A model generated the notes under the pieces. It had not been told where the DNA came from and ran no database searches. It was given only the letters and a program-made list of their open reading frames with translations. 64,000 nt of DNA from Nectonema munidae (taxonomy: Eukaryota; Nematomorpha; Nectonematoida; Nectonematidae), in contig JAUIRK010001038.1 in the NCBI GenBank assembly GCA_030549495.1, positions 1 through 64,000 of the forward strand. The letters are read 5' to 3'. How positions within the stretch are numbered: the first letter of the stretch is position 1; every line of letters starts with the position of its first letter. Both the position numbers and the translations under genes were made by a program. Shown here one piece after another: positions 43,004-56,700 of this stretch.

Positions 43004-43407
43004 TTCTATTTGAACACAAGTTCGGTTGTAAATTTTTAGTTACTTTTTAGATCAAGTAACATCGATTAAAAATAGAAGACACTTGGCATTAATATTCATT
43101 ATTGTGACAAGATTGCCTTGGTTTAGCGTCAATATTTTCGATGATACAAAACGGCAAACGCCTTCTTTTGGCGTAAAACTTGAAAAAAATGTTATAGCCA
43201 CAACTACAGATTGTGTTGCTAATACAAAAATTTTTGGTTATTTTCTAACATATCTAACAATATTTAGGTATTATAATTTTCATTTATCTTTGTGATCTGT
43301 TTTGTCAAAATGTAAGAAGAGAAAGTGAAGAGTTCAAGCGGAAAAGAGAATGAAGAAAAAATAAGAGAAAAAAGTAAGGAAAGTGGTAAAAAATTTCAAA
43401 TCTCCCG
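43004..43407. other. No gene recognised
   Basis: A 70-codon open frame at 43,083-43,295 shows no family resemblance. The rest, 43,320-43,400, is purine-rich. Confidence 0.4.
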
Positions 43408-46400
43408 TGAAGAATAATGCTTTACAAAAAATAGAAGAGATTTTTAATGATGTTAATAAAATAGAATTAAAGTGAAGTTAAACTTGCATCTTCAACAAAG
43501 CTTTGTAATGAATTTAGGACAGTCAAAGTCAACTTTATATATTTTGACATTTTTGAGATTAGTTAAAAAGAATATCTAGTCTGAAATTATGCACAATCTA
43601 TATCATTCTATAAAAAAATCTGGTGTGAAGTTAAACTTGTATTATCTTTAACAAAGCTTTGTAATGAATTTAGGACAGTCAAAGTCAACTTTATATATTT
43701 TGACATTTTTGAGATTAGTTAAAAAGAATATCTAGTCTGAAATTATGCACAATCTATATCATTCTATAAAAAAATCTGGTGTGAAGTTAAACTTGTATTA
43801 TCTTTAACAAAGCTTTGTAATGAATTTAGGACAGTCAAAGTCAACTTTATATATTTTGACATTTTTGAGATTAGTTAAAAAGAATATCTAGTCTGAAATT
43901 ATACACAATCTATATCATTCTATAAAAAATCTGGTGTGAAGTTAAACTTGTATTATCTTCAACAAAGCGTTGTAATGAATTTAGGACAGTCAAAGTCAAC
44001 TTTATATATTTTGACATTTTTGAGATTAGTTAAAAAGAATATCTAGTCTGAAATTATTCACAATCTATATCATTCTATAAAAAAATCTGGTGTGAAGTTA
44101 AACTTGTATTATCTTTAACAAAGCTTTGTAATGAATTTAGGACAGTCAAAGTCAACTTTATTTTGATATTTTTGAGATTAGTTAAAAAGAATATCTAGTC
44201 TGAAATTATGCATAATCTATACCATTCTATAAAAAAATCTGGTGTGAAGTTAAACTTGTATTATCTTTAACAAAGCTTTGTAATGAATTTAGGACAGTCA
44301 AAGTCAACTTTATATATTTTGACATTTTTGAGATTAGTTAAAAAGAATATCTAGTCTGAAATTATGCACAATCTATATCATTCTATAAAAAATCTGGTGT
44401 TAAGTTAAATTTGTATTATCTTCAACAAAGCGTTGTAATGAATTTAGGACAGTCAAAGTCAACTTTATATATTTTGACATTTTTGAGATTAGTTAAAAAG
44501 AATATCTAGTCTGAAATTATGCACAATCTATATCATTCTATAAAAAAATCTGGTGTGAAGTTAAACTTGTATTATCTTTAACAAAGCTTTGTAATGAATT
44601 TAGGACAGTCAAAGTCAACTTTCTTTTGATATTTTTGAGATTAGTTAAAAAGAATATCTAGTCTGAAATTATGCACAATCTATACCATTCTATAAAAAAA
44701 TCTGGTGTGAAGTTAAACTTGTATTATCTTTAACAAAGCTTTGTAATGAATTTAGGACAGTCAAAGTCAACTTTATATATTTTGACATTTTTGAGATTAG
44801 TTAAAAAGAATATCTAGTCTGAAATTATGCACAATCTATATCATTCTATAAAAAAATCTGGTGTGAAGTTAAACTTGTATTATCTTTAACAAAGCTTTGT
44901 AATGAATTTAGGACAGTCAAAGTCAACTTTATATATTTTGACATTTTTGAGATTAGTTAAAAAGAATATCTAGTCTGAAATTATGCACAATCTATATCAT
45001 TCTATAAAAAAATCTGGTGTGAAGTTAAACTTGTATTATCTTTAACAAAGCTTTGTAATGAATTTAGGACAGTCAAAGTCAACTTTATATATTTTGACAT
45101 TTTTGAGATTAGTTAAAAAGAATATCTAGTCTGAAATTATGCACAATCTATATCATTCTATAAAAAATCTGGTGTTAAGTTAAATTTGTATTATCTTCAA
45201 CAAAGCGTTGTAATGAATTTAGGACAGTCAAAGTCAACTTTATATATTTTGACATTTTTGAGATTAGTTAAAAAGAATATCTAGTCTGAAATTATGCACA
45301 ATCTATATCATTCTATAAAAAAATCTGGTGTGAAGTTAAACTTGTATTATCTTTAACAAAGCTTTGTAATGAATTTAGGACAGTCAAAGTCAACTTTCTT
45401 TTGATATTTTTGAGATTAGTTAAAAAGAATATCTAGTCTGAAATTATGCACAATCTATACCATTCTATAAAAAAATCTGGTGTGAAGTTAAACTTGTATT
45501 ATCTTTAACAAAGCTTTGTAATGAATTTAGGACAGTCAAAGTCAACTTTATATATTTTGACATTTTTGAGATTAGTTAAAAAGAATATCTAGTCTGAAAT
45601 TATGCACAATCTATATCATTCTATAAAAAAATCTGGTGTGAAGTTAAACTTGTATTATCTTTAACAAAGCTTTGTAATGAATTTAGGACAGTCAAAGTCA
45701 ACTTTATATATTTTGACATTTTTGAGATTAGTTAAAAAGAATATCTAGTCTGAAATTATGCACAATCTATACCATTCTATAAAAAAATCTGGTGTGAAGT
45801 TAAACTTGTATTATCTTTAACAAAGCTTTGTAATGAATTTAGGACAGTCAAAGTCAACTTTATATATTTTGACATTTTTGAGATTAGTTAAAAAGAATAT
45901 CTAGTCTGAAATTATGCACAATCTATATCATTCTATAAAAAATCTGGTGTTAAGTTAAATTTGTATTATCTTTAACAAAGCTTTGTAATGAATTTAGGAC
46001 AGTCAAAGTCAACTTTATATATTTTGACATTTTTGAGATTAGTTAAAAAGAATATCTAGTCTGAAATTATGCACAATCTATATCATTCTATAAAAAAATC
46101 TGGTGTGAAGTTAAACTTGTATTATCTTTAACAAAGCTTTGTAATGAATTTAGGACAGTCAAAGTCAACTTTATATATTTTGACATTTTTGAGATTAGTT
46201 AAAAAGAATATCTAGTCTGAAATTATGCACAATCTATATCATTCTATAAAAAAATCTGGTGTGAAGTTAAACTTGTATTATCTTTAACAAAGCTTTGTAA
46301 TGAATTTAGGACAGTCAAAGTCAACTTTATATATTTTGACATTTTTGAGATTAGTTAAAAAGAATATCTAGTCTGAAATTATGCACAATCTATACCATTC

Positions 46401-48414
46401 TATAAAAAAATCTGGTGTGAAGTTAAACTTGTATTATCTTTAACAAAGCTTTGTAATGAATTTAGGACAGTCAAAGTCAACTTTATATATTTTGACATTT
46501 TTGAGATTAGTTAAAAAGAATATCTAGTCTGAAATTATGCACAATCTATATCATTCTATAAAAAAATCTGGTGTGAAGTTAAACTTGTATTATCTTCAAC
46601 AAAGCTTTGTAATGAATTTAGGACAGTCAAAGTCAACTTTATATATTTTGACATTTTTGAGATTAGTTAAAAAGAATATCTAGTCTGAAATTATGCACAA
46701 TCTATATCATTCTATAAAAAAATCTGGTGTGAAGTTAAACTTGTATTATCTTTAACAAAGCTTTGTAATGAATTTAGGACAGTCAAAGTCAACTTTATAT
46801 ATTTTGACATTTTTGAGATTAGTTAAAAAGAATATCTAGTCTGAAATTATGCACAATCTATACCATTCTATAAAAAAATCTGGTGTGAAGTTAAACTTGT
46901 ATTATCTTTAACAAAGCTTTGTAATGAATTTAGGACAGTCAAAGTCAACTTTATATATTTTGACATTTTTGAGATTAGTTAAAAAGAATATCTAGTCTGA
47001 AATTATGCACAATCTATATCATTCTATAAAAAAATCTGGTGTGAAGTTAAACTTGTATTATCTTTAACAAAGCTTTGTAATGAATTTAGGACAGTCAAAG
47101 TCAACTTTCTTTTGATATTTTTGAGATTAGTTAAAAAGAATATCTAGTCTGAAATTATGCACAATCTATACCATTCTATAAAAAAATCTGGTGTGAAGTT
47201 AAACTTGTATTATCTTTAACAAAGCTTTGTAATGAATTTAGGACAGTCAAAGTCAACTTTATATATTTTGACATTTTTGAGATTAGTTAAAAAGAATATC
47301 TAGTCTGAAATTATGCACAATCTATATCATTCTATAAAAAAATCTGGTGTGAAGTTAAACTTGTATTATCTTTAACAAAGCTTTGTAATGAATTTAGGAC
47401 AGTCAAAGTCAACTTTATATATTTTGACATTTTTGAGATTAGTTAAAAAGAATATCTAGTCTGAAATTATGCACAATCTATATCATTCTATAAAAAAATC
47501 TGGTGTGAAGTTAAACTTGTATTATCTTTAACAAAGCTTTGTAATGAATTTAGGACAGTCAAAGTCAACTTTATATATTTTGACATTTTTGAGATTAGTT
47601 AAAAAGAATATCTAGTCTGAAATTATGCACAATCTATATCATTCTATAAAAAATCTGGTGTTAAGTTAAATTTGTATTATCTTCAACAAAGCGTTGTAAT
47701 GAATTTAGGACAGTCAAAGTCAACTTTATATATTTTGACATTTTTGAGATTAGTTAAAAAGAATATCTAGTCTGAAATTATGCACAATCTATATCATTCT
47801 ATAAAAAAATCTGGTGTGAAGTTAAACTTGTATTATCTTCAACAAAGCTTTGTAATGAATTTAGGACAGTCAAAGTCAACTTTATATATTTTGACATTTT
47901 TGAGATTAGTTAAAAAGAATATCTAGTCTGAAATTATGCACAATCTATATCATTCTATAAAAAAATCTGGTGTGAAGTTAAACTTGTATTATCTTTAACA
48001 AAGCTTTGTAATGAATTTAGGACAGTCAAAGTCAACTTTATATATTTTGACATTTTTGAGATTAGTTAAAAAGAATATCTAGTCTGAAATTATGCACAAT
48101 CTATATCATTCTATAAAAAAATCTGGTGTGAAGTTAAACTTGTATTATCTTTAACAAAGCTTTGTAATGAATTTAGGACAGTCAAAGTCAACTTTCTTTT
48201 GATATTTTTGAGATTAGTTAAAAAGAATATCTAGTCTGAAATTATGCACAATCTATACCATTCTATAAAAAAATCTGGTGTGAAGTTAAACTTGTATTAT
48301 CTTTAACAAAGCTTTGTAATGAATTTAGGACAGTCAAAGTCAACTTTATATATTTTGACATTTTTGAGATTAGTTAAAAAGAATATCTAGTCTGAAATTA
48401 TGCACAATCTATAC
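43408..48414. repeat. 157-bp satellite, left block (about 31 units)
   Basis: The unit contains GTGAAGTTAAACTTGTATTA, GCTTTGTAATGAATTTAGGA, AGTCAAAGTCAACTTTATAT and AATATCTAGTCTGAAATTAT; the spacing of GTGTGAAG is 157 bp. Units are almost identical apart from two marked variants: one with GTGTTAAGTTAAATTTG (44,397; 45,172; 45,947; 47,658) and one with ACTTTCTTTTGATA (44,623; 45,398; 47,109; 48,196). The leftmost unit (43,408-43,500) keeps extra sequence not found in the core. Confidence 0.97.
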
Positions 48415-49527
48415 CAGGGGTCACCAAACTACGGCCCGCGGGCCGAGATCATCAGGCCCGCCGACGATACTTAAATTTGCTTGATAAAACGTATGAAACA
48501 TGATATGTTGTGAGTGAAACCTGTCAACAACGGTCCCTCTTAACAACGACTTCCTTTTAGCAACGACTTAAATTCAAGTTAATAAACAACTCTACCGTGT
48601 TTTGATATAACTTTTACCTCTTAAATGCGACACTGCTTGATGCGACATGAGGATTTCGGAGAAAGCTGTCATTGTTTGAAGCACAACTGGAAGGAGAAAA
48701 CTTCTCTCATTTTCACTGTTTCAAAGAGTTTTATGCTACAGTCGCTGAAGATGTCAACCTCGATTTTCCGAAAAAGATTATTCTTGACTTGAATAAGCAT
48801 TTTTTGGAGAGATTCTCAGATCTTAAAAGAATTGAGAGTCATATTCTTCTGTTCCAGAATCCGTTTGGTTGTAACCTTGACGATGTGTCAGTTGAACTAC
48901 AGTTGGAGCTCATTGATTTGCACGCAAATGATTTGCTGAAAGAGAAGCACAGAGAAGGAAAACTTGTTGAATTTTACCGCTGCTTACCTGATGCTGAGTT
49001 TCCGAAATTGAAGAAATTTGCCGCTGGTATGGCATCAGTGTTTGGAACAACTTATGTCTGTGAGCAAACATTTTCAAAAATGAAGTATGTAAAGTCAACA
49101 TATCGAACGAGATTGACTGATGAACATTTGAAAGCAATTCTATTGATTGGATGCAGCAATTTCAAACCAAACATTGTTGATATATTAAAAGCCAAACATC
49201 AGTTTCACAAGTCTCACTAACCTTTTTTGCTGCTTAGTTTGTGATATTCGAACATGTGCACACTATGTCTGATGTAGCTACCTTTTTGCTAACGTCGCCT
49301 TCTTTGATAACTTTTTAGTAAATAAATATGTTGGTTGTCTTTGTTTTTTTTCTGCATCTCACGCCACTCACCCATAATTAACATGGAATGCTAAACTAAG
49401 TTTGTAGTCTTTTTTCTACTAGAGCTTTCTTTCTGGCTTGCAAGTATTGTACAGAATGATTATGCGGCCCGCACCCGCCATTCTTTCAGTTATCCGGCCC
49501 TCTAAGAAAAAAGTTTGGTGACCCCTG
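48415..49527 (+). mobile_element. hAT deletion derivative inserted in the satellite
   Basis: Terminal inverted repeats CAGGGGTCACCAAACT (from 48,415) and AGTTTGGTGACCCCTG (to 49,527). The satellite word ATCTATAC is duplicated exactly on both sides (48,407-48,414 and 49,528-49,535), an 8-bp hAT target duplication. At 1,113 bp it holds only the last part of the transposase gene. Removing the element and one ATCTATAC restores a normal satellite unit. Confidence 0.95.
48654..49220 (+). pseudogene. hAT transposase C-terminal half (GTF2IRD2/FAM200-like)
   Basis: The open frame has no ATG of its own: SLFEAQLEGENFSHFHCF follows directly from the internal deletion. It ends with the hAT dimerisation domain: FAAGMASVFGTTYVCEQTFS then MKYVKSTYRTRLTDEHLKAI, stop at 49,218-49,220. 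The frame is uninterrupted over about 188 codons, so the deletion, not decay, inactivated it. The DDE catalytic part and zinc finger are missing. Such a copy could still be moved by a full-length relative. Confidence 0.85.
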
Positions 49528-52040
49528 ATCTATACCATTCTATAAAAAAATCTGGTGTGAAGTTAAACTTGTATTATCTTTAACAAAGCTTTGTAATGAA
49601 TTTAGGACAGTCAAAGTCAACTTTATATATTTTGACATTTTTGAGATTAGTTAAAAAGAATATCTAGTCTGAAATTATGCACAATCTATATCATTCTATA
49701 AAAAAATCTGGTGTGAAGTTAAACTTGTATTATCTTTAACAAAGCTTTGTAATGAATTTAGGACAGTCAACGTCAACTTTATATATTTTGACATTTTTGA
49801 GATTAGTTAAAAAGAATATCTAGTCTGAAATTATGCACAATCTATATCATTCTATAAAAAATCTGGTGTTAAGTTAAATTTGTATTATCTTCAACAAAGC
49901 GTTGTAATGAATTTAGGACAGTCAAAGTCAACTTTATATATTTTGACATTTTTGAGATTAGTTAAAAAGAATATCTAGTCTGAAATTATGCACAATCTAT
50001 ATCATTCTATAAAAAAATCTGGTGTGAAGTTAAACTTGTATTATCTTTAACAAAGCTTTGTAATGAATTTAGGACAGTCAAAGTCAACTTTATATATTTT
50101 GACATTTTTGAGATTAGTTAAAAAGAATATCTAGTCTGAAATTATGCACAATCTATACCATTCTATAAAAAAATCTGGTGTGAAGTTAAACTTGTATTAT
50201 CTTTAACAAAGCTTTGTAATGAATTTAGGACAGTCAAAGTCAACTTTATATATTTTGACATTTTTGAGATTAGTTAAAAAGAATATCTAGTCTGAAATTA
50301 TGCACAATCTATATCATTCTATAAAAAAATCTGGTGTGAAGTTAAACTTGTATTATCTTCAACAAAGCTTTGTAATGAATTTAGGACAGTCAAAGTCAAC
50401 TTTATATATTTTGACATTTTTGAGATTAGTTAAAAAGAATATCTAGTCTGAAATTATGCACAATCTATATCATTCTATAAAAAAATCTGGTGTGAAGTTA
50501 AACTTGTATTATCTTTAACAAAGCTTTGTAATGAATTTAGGACAGTCAAAGTCAACTTTATATATTTTGACATTTTTGAGATTAGTTAAAAAGAATATCT
50601 AGTCTGAAATTATGCACAATCTATATCATTCTATAAAAAAATCTGGTGTGAAGTTAAACTTGTATTATCTTTAACAAAGCTTTGTAATGAATTTAGGACA
50701 GTCAAAGTCAACTTTATATATTTTGACATTTTTGAGATTAGTTAAAAAGAATATCTAGTCTGAAATTATGCACAATCTATATCATTCTATAAAAAATCTG
50801 GTGTTAAGTTAAATTTGTATTATCTTCAACAAAGCGTTGTAATGAATTTAGGACAGTCAAAGTCAACTTTATATATTTTGACATTTTTGAGATTAGTTAA
50901 AAAGAATATCTAGTCTGAAATTATGCACAATCTATATCATTCTATAAAAAAATCTGGTGTGAAGTTAAACTTGTATTATCTTTAACAAAGCTTTGTAATG
51001 AATTTAGGACAGTCAAAGTCAACTTTATATATTTTGACATTTTTGAGATTAGTTAAAAAGAATATCTAGTCTGAAATTATGCACAATCTATACCATTCTA
51101 TAAAAAAATCTGGTGTGAAGTTAAACTTATATTATCTTTAACAAAGCTTTGTAATGAATTTAGGACAGTCAAAGTCAACTTTATATATTTTGACATTTTT
51201 GAGATTAGTTAAAAAGAATATCTAGTCTGAAATTATGCACAATCTATATCATTCTATAAAAAAATCTGGTGTGAAGTTAAACTTGTATTATCTTCAACAA
51301 AGCTTTGTAATGAATTTAGGACAGTCAAAGTCAACTTTATATATTTTGACATTTTTGAGATTTAAAAAGAATATCTAGTCTGAAATTATGCACAATCTAT
51401 ATCATTCTATAAAAAAATCTGGTGTGAAGTTAAACTTGTATTATCTTTAACAAAGCTTTGTAATGAATTTAGGACAGTCAAAGTCAACTTTATATATTTT
51501 GACATTTTTGAGATTAGTTAAAAAGAATATCTAGTCTGAAATTATGCACAATCTATATCATTCTATAAAAAAATCTGGTGTGAAGTTAAACTTGTATTAT
51601 CTTTAACAAAGCTTTGTAATGAATTTAGGACAGTCAAAGTCAACTTTATATATTTTGACATTTTTGAGATTAGTTAAAAAGAATATCTAGTCTGAAATTA
51701 TGCACAATCTATATCATTCTATAAAAAAATCTGGTGTGAAGTTAAACTTGTATTATCTTTAACAAAGCTTTGTAATGAATTTAGGACAGTCAAAGTCAAC
51801 TTTATATATTTTGACATTTTTGAGATTAGTTAAAAAGAATATCTAGTCTGAAATTATGCACAATCTATACCATTCTATAAAAAAATCTGGTGTGAAGTTA
51901 AACTTGTATTATCTTTAACAAAGCTTTGTAATAAATTTAGGACAGTCAAAGTCAACTTTATACATTTTGACATTTTTGAGATTAGTTAAAAAGAATATCT
52001 AGTCTGAAATTATGCACAATCTATATCATTCTATAAAAAA
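49528..52040. repeat. 157-bp satellite, right block (about 16 units)
   Basis: Continues the left block in the same orientation and phase. The variant GTGTTAAGTTAAATTTG occurs at 49,866 and 50,801. One unit near 51,360 has a short deletion in GAGATTAGTTAAAAAG. Confidence 0.97.
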
Positions 52041-52450
52041 ATCTGGTGTGGAAAATGATGCTTTACAAAAAAAATAGTAGAAAATATTAGATCGTTAATA
52101 AAATGGAATAAAAATTAAGTTAAACTTGTATTATCTTCAACAAAGCTTTGTAATGAATTTAGGATAGTCAAAGTCAACTTTATACATTTTTGAGATTAGT
52201 TAAAAAGAATATCTAGTCTGAAATTATGCACAATCTATATCATTCCATAAAAAAATCTGGTGTGAAAAATTATACTTTACAAAAAAATAATAGAAATGGA
52301 ATAAAAATTAAGTTAAACTTGTACAATCTTCAACTAAGCTTTGTAATGAATTTGCGAAAGTCAACTTTATATATTTTGACATATTTGAGATTAGTTGAAA
52401 AAAAAAAGTATCTAATCTAAAATTATGCAGAATCTATATCACTGTATAAA
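52041..52450. repeat. Satellite edge with longer, diverged units (~214 bp)
   Basis: Two units keep an extra segment (GATGCTTTACAAAAAA and AATAAAATGGAATAAAAATT) between GGTGTG and AAGTTAAACTTG. GGTGTG occurs at 52,045 and 52,259, so the unit is 214 bp. The leftmost unit at 43.41-43.48 kb has the same extra segment. Confidence 0.85.
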
Positions 52451-53590
52451 ATATTATAGCAAATATGGGAGACTATTTTTTTTGGCAGTTGAAAGGACGA
52501 TAAATGGAAAGTATAGATGAGTGAAAATAAGTAGTGTCAAAAATTACATTAAAGATTTACTTGATCCAAGACTGAGGCATTGTTACATATGAGATCTAGT
52601 ATTTTCCTACATTCCATAAAAAATACATAAAGGAGATAGGGAATGCATGAAAATACCTGAGCCATTTGTATACACAGAACAAAGATAGAAGAGGGACCCA
52701 AAATAAGAGAGGAAAGGAGAGGGGAAAGAGAAAGAGAGAGAAAAAGAGGAAATCTTAAGGAGAGAAACTGAGAAGTGAGGAAGAAAGAAAAATAGGAGGA
52801 CGTAAAGACGTGTCTGTACAGCTGTGCGGTGTTATGGAGATGGCAAGATTTCTCATATACTATACAAGGATTACGGAAAACAGATGCTGCATCTCTTTTA
52901 GTTATAAATTGCCTGCCTTTTTTTCATCTACTCCTTCTCTATACGTTTCGCCCATATGCAGTGATATTTATACGATGTAAAATCATCAGCCTTCATCATC
53001 ATTTCTGCTGTCATCTAATTCCAAGTCGCGTTTATAGCATATGATAAAGCCGTCTCTTTATTTCATCCCTTCAATGTGTATAGCATGTCTATCTCAGTAT
53101 GCTCTCTCTTTCTTTCTTTTTTATCAGTCATTGTGTGAAATAGCTAGTCAATTGGTATAATGACAGAAAATATCATCCATACCAGATTTTACATACACAC
53201 ACACCCTCGACGACTAACTTAGATAGAGAGACCATGATAATTATAATTTTCATCAGTCTCATCATCTGTTGTCGCTTCTATCAACATGGATCAATAAGGA
53301 TATGCCATTCTTTCATTCCATCCTTCTCTTATTATTTCCAGGCAATATTGGATAGGAAAATGTCACTCATAATACCTCTTGTCATCTGTTTCTTGGGCAA
53401 CAATCACTTGCTTCGAGATGGAAGCTCGTATTATCATCGTGTCCTACGCCTTCTATTTTCTTGCGTATCCCATTTTCCCTCCTTTCGTGCGGCCCGTGAC
53501 TTATTGCGTGGGGAATCACAAGTCATTTGTTCCTCTCTTAGTTCGAACTGCTTTTTTACACTTGAATAGTGTTTGAAGGTTCATAGTCAA
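52451..53590. other. No gene recognised; purine-rich tract
   Basis: 52,690-52,800 is almost pure A and G (GAGAGGAAAGGAGAGGGGAA). The rest is moderately pyrimidine-rich with open frames of 60-111 codons on the plus strand that show no family resemblance. Confidence 0.45.
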
Positions 53591-53717
53591 AATCGAAAAC
53601 TAAAATCCGCTACGATAACCGAAAAGTAAAATATTCGTTACCAGGATGGAAAATTAAAATCTCCGCCACCAAAATCAAAACAATAATTCCCCTAAAATTT
53701 AAGTCACTGCTACCTTT
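53591..53717. repeat. Degenerate units in opposite orientation at the left edge of the 30-bp array
   Basis: CGAAAACTAAAATCCGC, CCGAAAAGTAAAAT and AAAATCTCCGCCACC resemble the reverse complement of the array unit. They directly precede the first clean unit. Confidence 0.65.
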
Positions 53718-56700
53718 GTTTTCGGGGATTTTGGTTGTTAAGATTTAGTTTTCGGGGATTTTGGTTGTTAAGATTTAGTTTTCGGGGATTTTGGTTGTTA
53801 AGATTTAGTTTTCGGGGATTTTGGTTGTTAAGATTTAGTTTTCGGGGATTTTGGTTGTTAAGATTTAGTTTTCGGGGATTTTGGTTGTTGAGATTTAGTT
53901 TTCGGGGATTTTGGTTGTTGAGATTTAGTTTTCGCGGATTTTGGTTGTTGAGATTTAGTTTTCGCGGATTTTGGTTGTTGAGATTTAGTTTTCGCGGATT
54001 TTGGTTGTTGAGATTTAGTTTTCGCGGATTTTGGTTGTTAAGATTTAGTTTTCGGGGATTTTGGTTGTTAAGATTTAGTTTTCGGGGATTTTGGTTGTTA
54101 AGATTTAGTTTTCGGGGATTTTGGTTGTTGAGATTTAGTTTTCGGGGATTTTGGTTGTTGAGATTTAGTTTTCGGGGATTTTGGTTGTTAAGATTTAGTT
54201 TTCGGGGATTTTGGTTGTTGAGATTTAGTTTTCGGGGATTTTGGTTGTTGAGATTTAGTTTTCGGGGATTTTGGTTGTTGAGATTTAGTTTTCGGGGATT
54301 TTGGTTGTTGAGATTTAGTTTTCGGGGATTTTGGTTGTTGAGATTTAGTTTTCGGGGATTTTGGTTGTTAAGATTTAGTTTTCGGGGATTTTGGTTGTTA
54401 AGATTTAGTTTTCGGGGATTTTGGTTGTTAAGATTTAGTTTTCGGGGATTTTGGTTGTTAAGATTTAGTTTTCGGGGATTTTGGTTGTTAAGATTTAGTT
54501 TTCGGGGATTTTGGTTGTTAAGATTTAGTTTTCGGGGATTTTGGTTGTTAAGATTTAGTTTTCGGGGATTTTGGTTGTTGAGATTTAGTTTTCGGGGATT
54601 TTGGTTGTTAAGATTTAGTTTTCGGGGATTTTGGTTGTTGAGATTTAGTTTTCGGGGATTTTGGTTGTTGAGATTTAGTTTTCGGGGATTTTGGTTGTTA
54701 AGATTTAGTTTTCGGGGATTTTGGTTGTTGAGATTTAGTTTTCGGGGATTTTGGTTGTTGAGATTTAGTTTTCGGGGATTTTGGTTGTTGAGATTTAGTT
54801 TTCGGGGATTTTGGTTGTTAAGATTTAGTTTTCGGGGATTTTGGTTGTTGAGATTTAGTTTTCGGGGATTTTGGTTGTTAAGATTTAGTTTTCGGGGATT
54901 TTGGTTGTTGAGATTTAGTTTTCGGGGATTTTGGTTGTTGAGATTTAGTTTTCGGGGATTTTGGTTGTTGAGATTTAGTTTTCGGGGATTTTGGTTGTTG
55001 AGATTTAGTTTTCGGGGATTTTGGTTGTTGAGATTTAGTTTTCGGGGATTTTGGTTGTTGAGATTTAGTTTTCGGGGATTTTGGTTGTTGAGATTTAGTT
55101 TTCGGGGATTTTGGTTGTTGAGATTTAGTTTTCGGGGATTTTGGTTGTTGAGATTTAGTTTTCGCGGATTTTGGTTGTTGAGATTTAGTTTTCGCGGATT
55201 TTGGTTGTTGAGATTTAGTTTTCGCGGATTTTGGTTGTTGAGATTTAGTTTTCGCGGATTTTGGTTGTTGAGATTTAGTTTTCGGGGATTTTGGTTGTTG
55301 AGATTTAGTTTTCGGGGATTTTGGTTGTTAAGATTTAGTTTTCGGGGATTTTGGTTGTTAAGATTTAGTTTTCGGGGATTTTGGTTGTTGAGATTTAGTT
55401 TTCGGGGATTTTGGTTGTTAAGATTTAGTTTTCGGGGATTTTGGTTGTTAAGATTTAGTTTTCGGGGATTTTGGTTGTTAAGATTTAGTTTTCGGGGATT
55501 TTGGTTGTTAAGATTTAGTTTTCGGGGATTTTGGTTGTTAAGATTTAGTTTTCGGGGATTTTGGTTGTTAAGATTTAGTTTTCGGGGATTTTGGTTGTTG
55601 AGATTTAGTTTTCGGGGATTTTGGTTGTTGAGATTTAGTTTTCGGGGATTTTGGTTGTTGAGATTTAGTTTTCGGGGATTTTGGTTGTTGAGATTTAGTT
55701 TTCGGGGATTTTGGTTGTTGAGATTTAGTTTTCGGGGATTTTGGTTGTTGAGATTTAGTTTTCGGGGATTTTGGTTGTTAAGATTTAGTTTTCGGGGATT
55801 TTGGTTGTTAAGATTTAGTTTTCGGGGATTTTGGTTGTTAAGATTTAGTTTTCGGGGATTTTGGTTGTTAAGATTTAGTTTTCGGGGATTTTGGTTGTTA
55901 AGATTTAGTTTTCGGGGATTTTGGTTGTTAAGATTTAGTTTTCGGGGATTTTGGTTGTTAAGATTTAGTTTTCGGGGATTTTGGTTGTTAAGATTTAGTT
56001 TTCGGGGATTTTGGTTGTTAAGATTTAGTTTTCGGGGATTTTGGTTGTTAAGATTTAGTTTTCGGGGATTTTGGTTGTTAAGATTTAGTTTTCGCGGATT
56101 TTGGTTGTTAAGATTTAGTTTTCGGGGATTTTGGTTGTTGAGATTTAGTTTTCGGGGATTTTGGTTGTTGAGATTTAGTTTTCGGGGATTTTGGTTGTTG
56201 AGATTTAGTTTTCGGGGATTTTGGTTGTTGAGATTTAGTTTTCGGGGATTTTGGTTGTTGAGATTTAGTTTTCGGGGATTTTGGTTGTTGAGATTTAGTT
56301 TTCGGGGATTTTGGTTGTTGAGATTTAGTTTTCGGGGATTTTGGTTGTTGAGATTTAGTTTTCGGGGATTTTGGTTGTTGAGATTTAGTTTTCGGGGATT
56401 TTGGTTGTTGAGATTTAGTTTTCGGGGATTTTGGTTGTTGAGATTTAGTTTTCGGGGATTTTGGTTGTTGAGATTTAGTTTTCGCGGATTTTGGTTGTTG
56501 AGATTTAGTTTTCGCGGATTTTGGTTGTTGAGATTTAGTTTTCGCGGATTTTGGTTGTTGAGATTTAGTTTTCGCGGATTTTGGTTGTTGAGATTTAGTT
56601 TTCGCGGATTTTGGTTGTTGAGATTTAGTTTTCGCGGATTTTGGTTGTTGAGATTTAGTTTTCGCGGATTTTGGTTGTTGAGATTTAGTTTTCGGGGATT

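Noticed and set aside
52829-53576. Host coding exon
   Set aside because: Several overlapping open frames exist but none has recognisable domains, splice context or codon bias that would support a gene.
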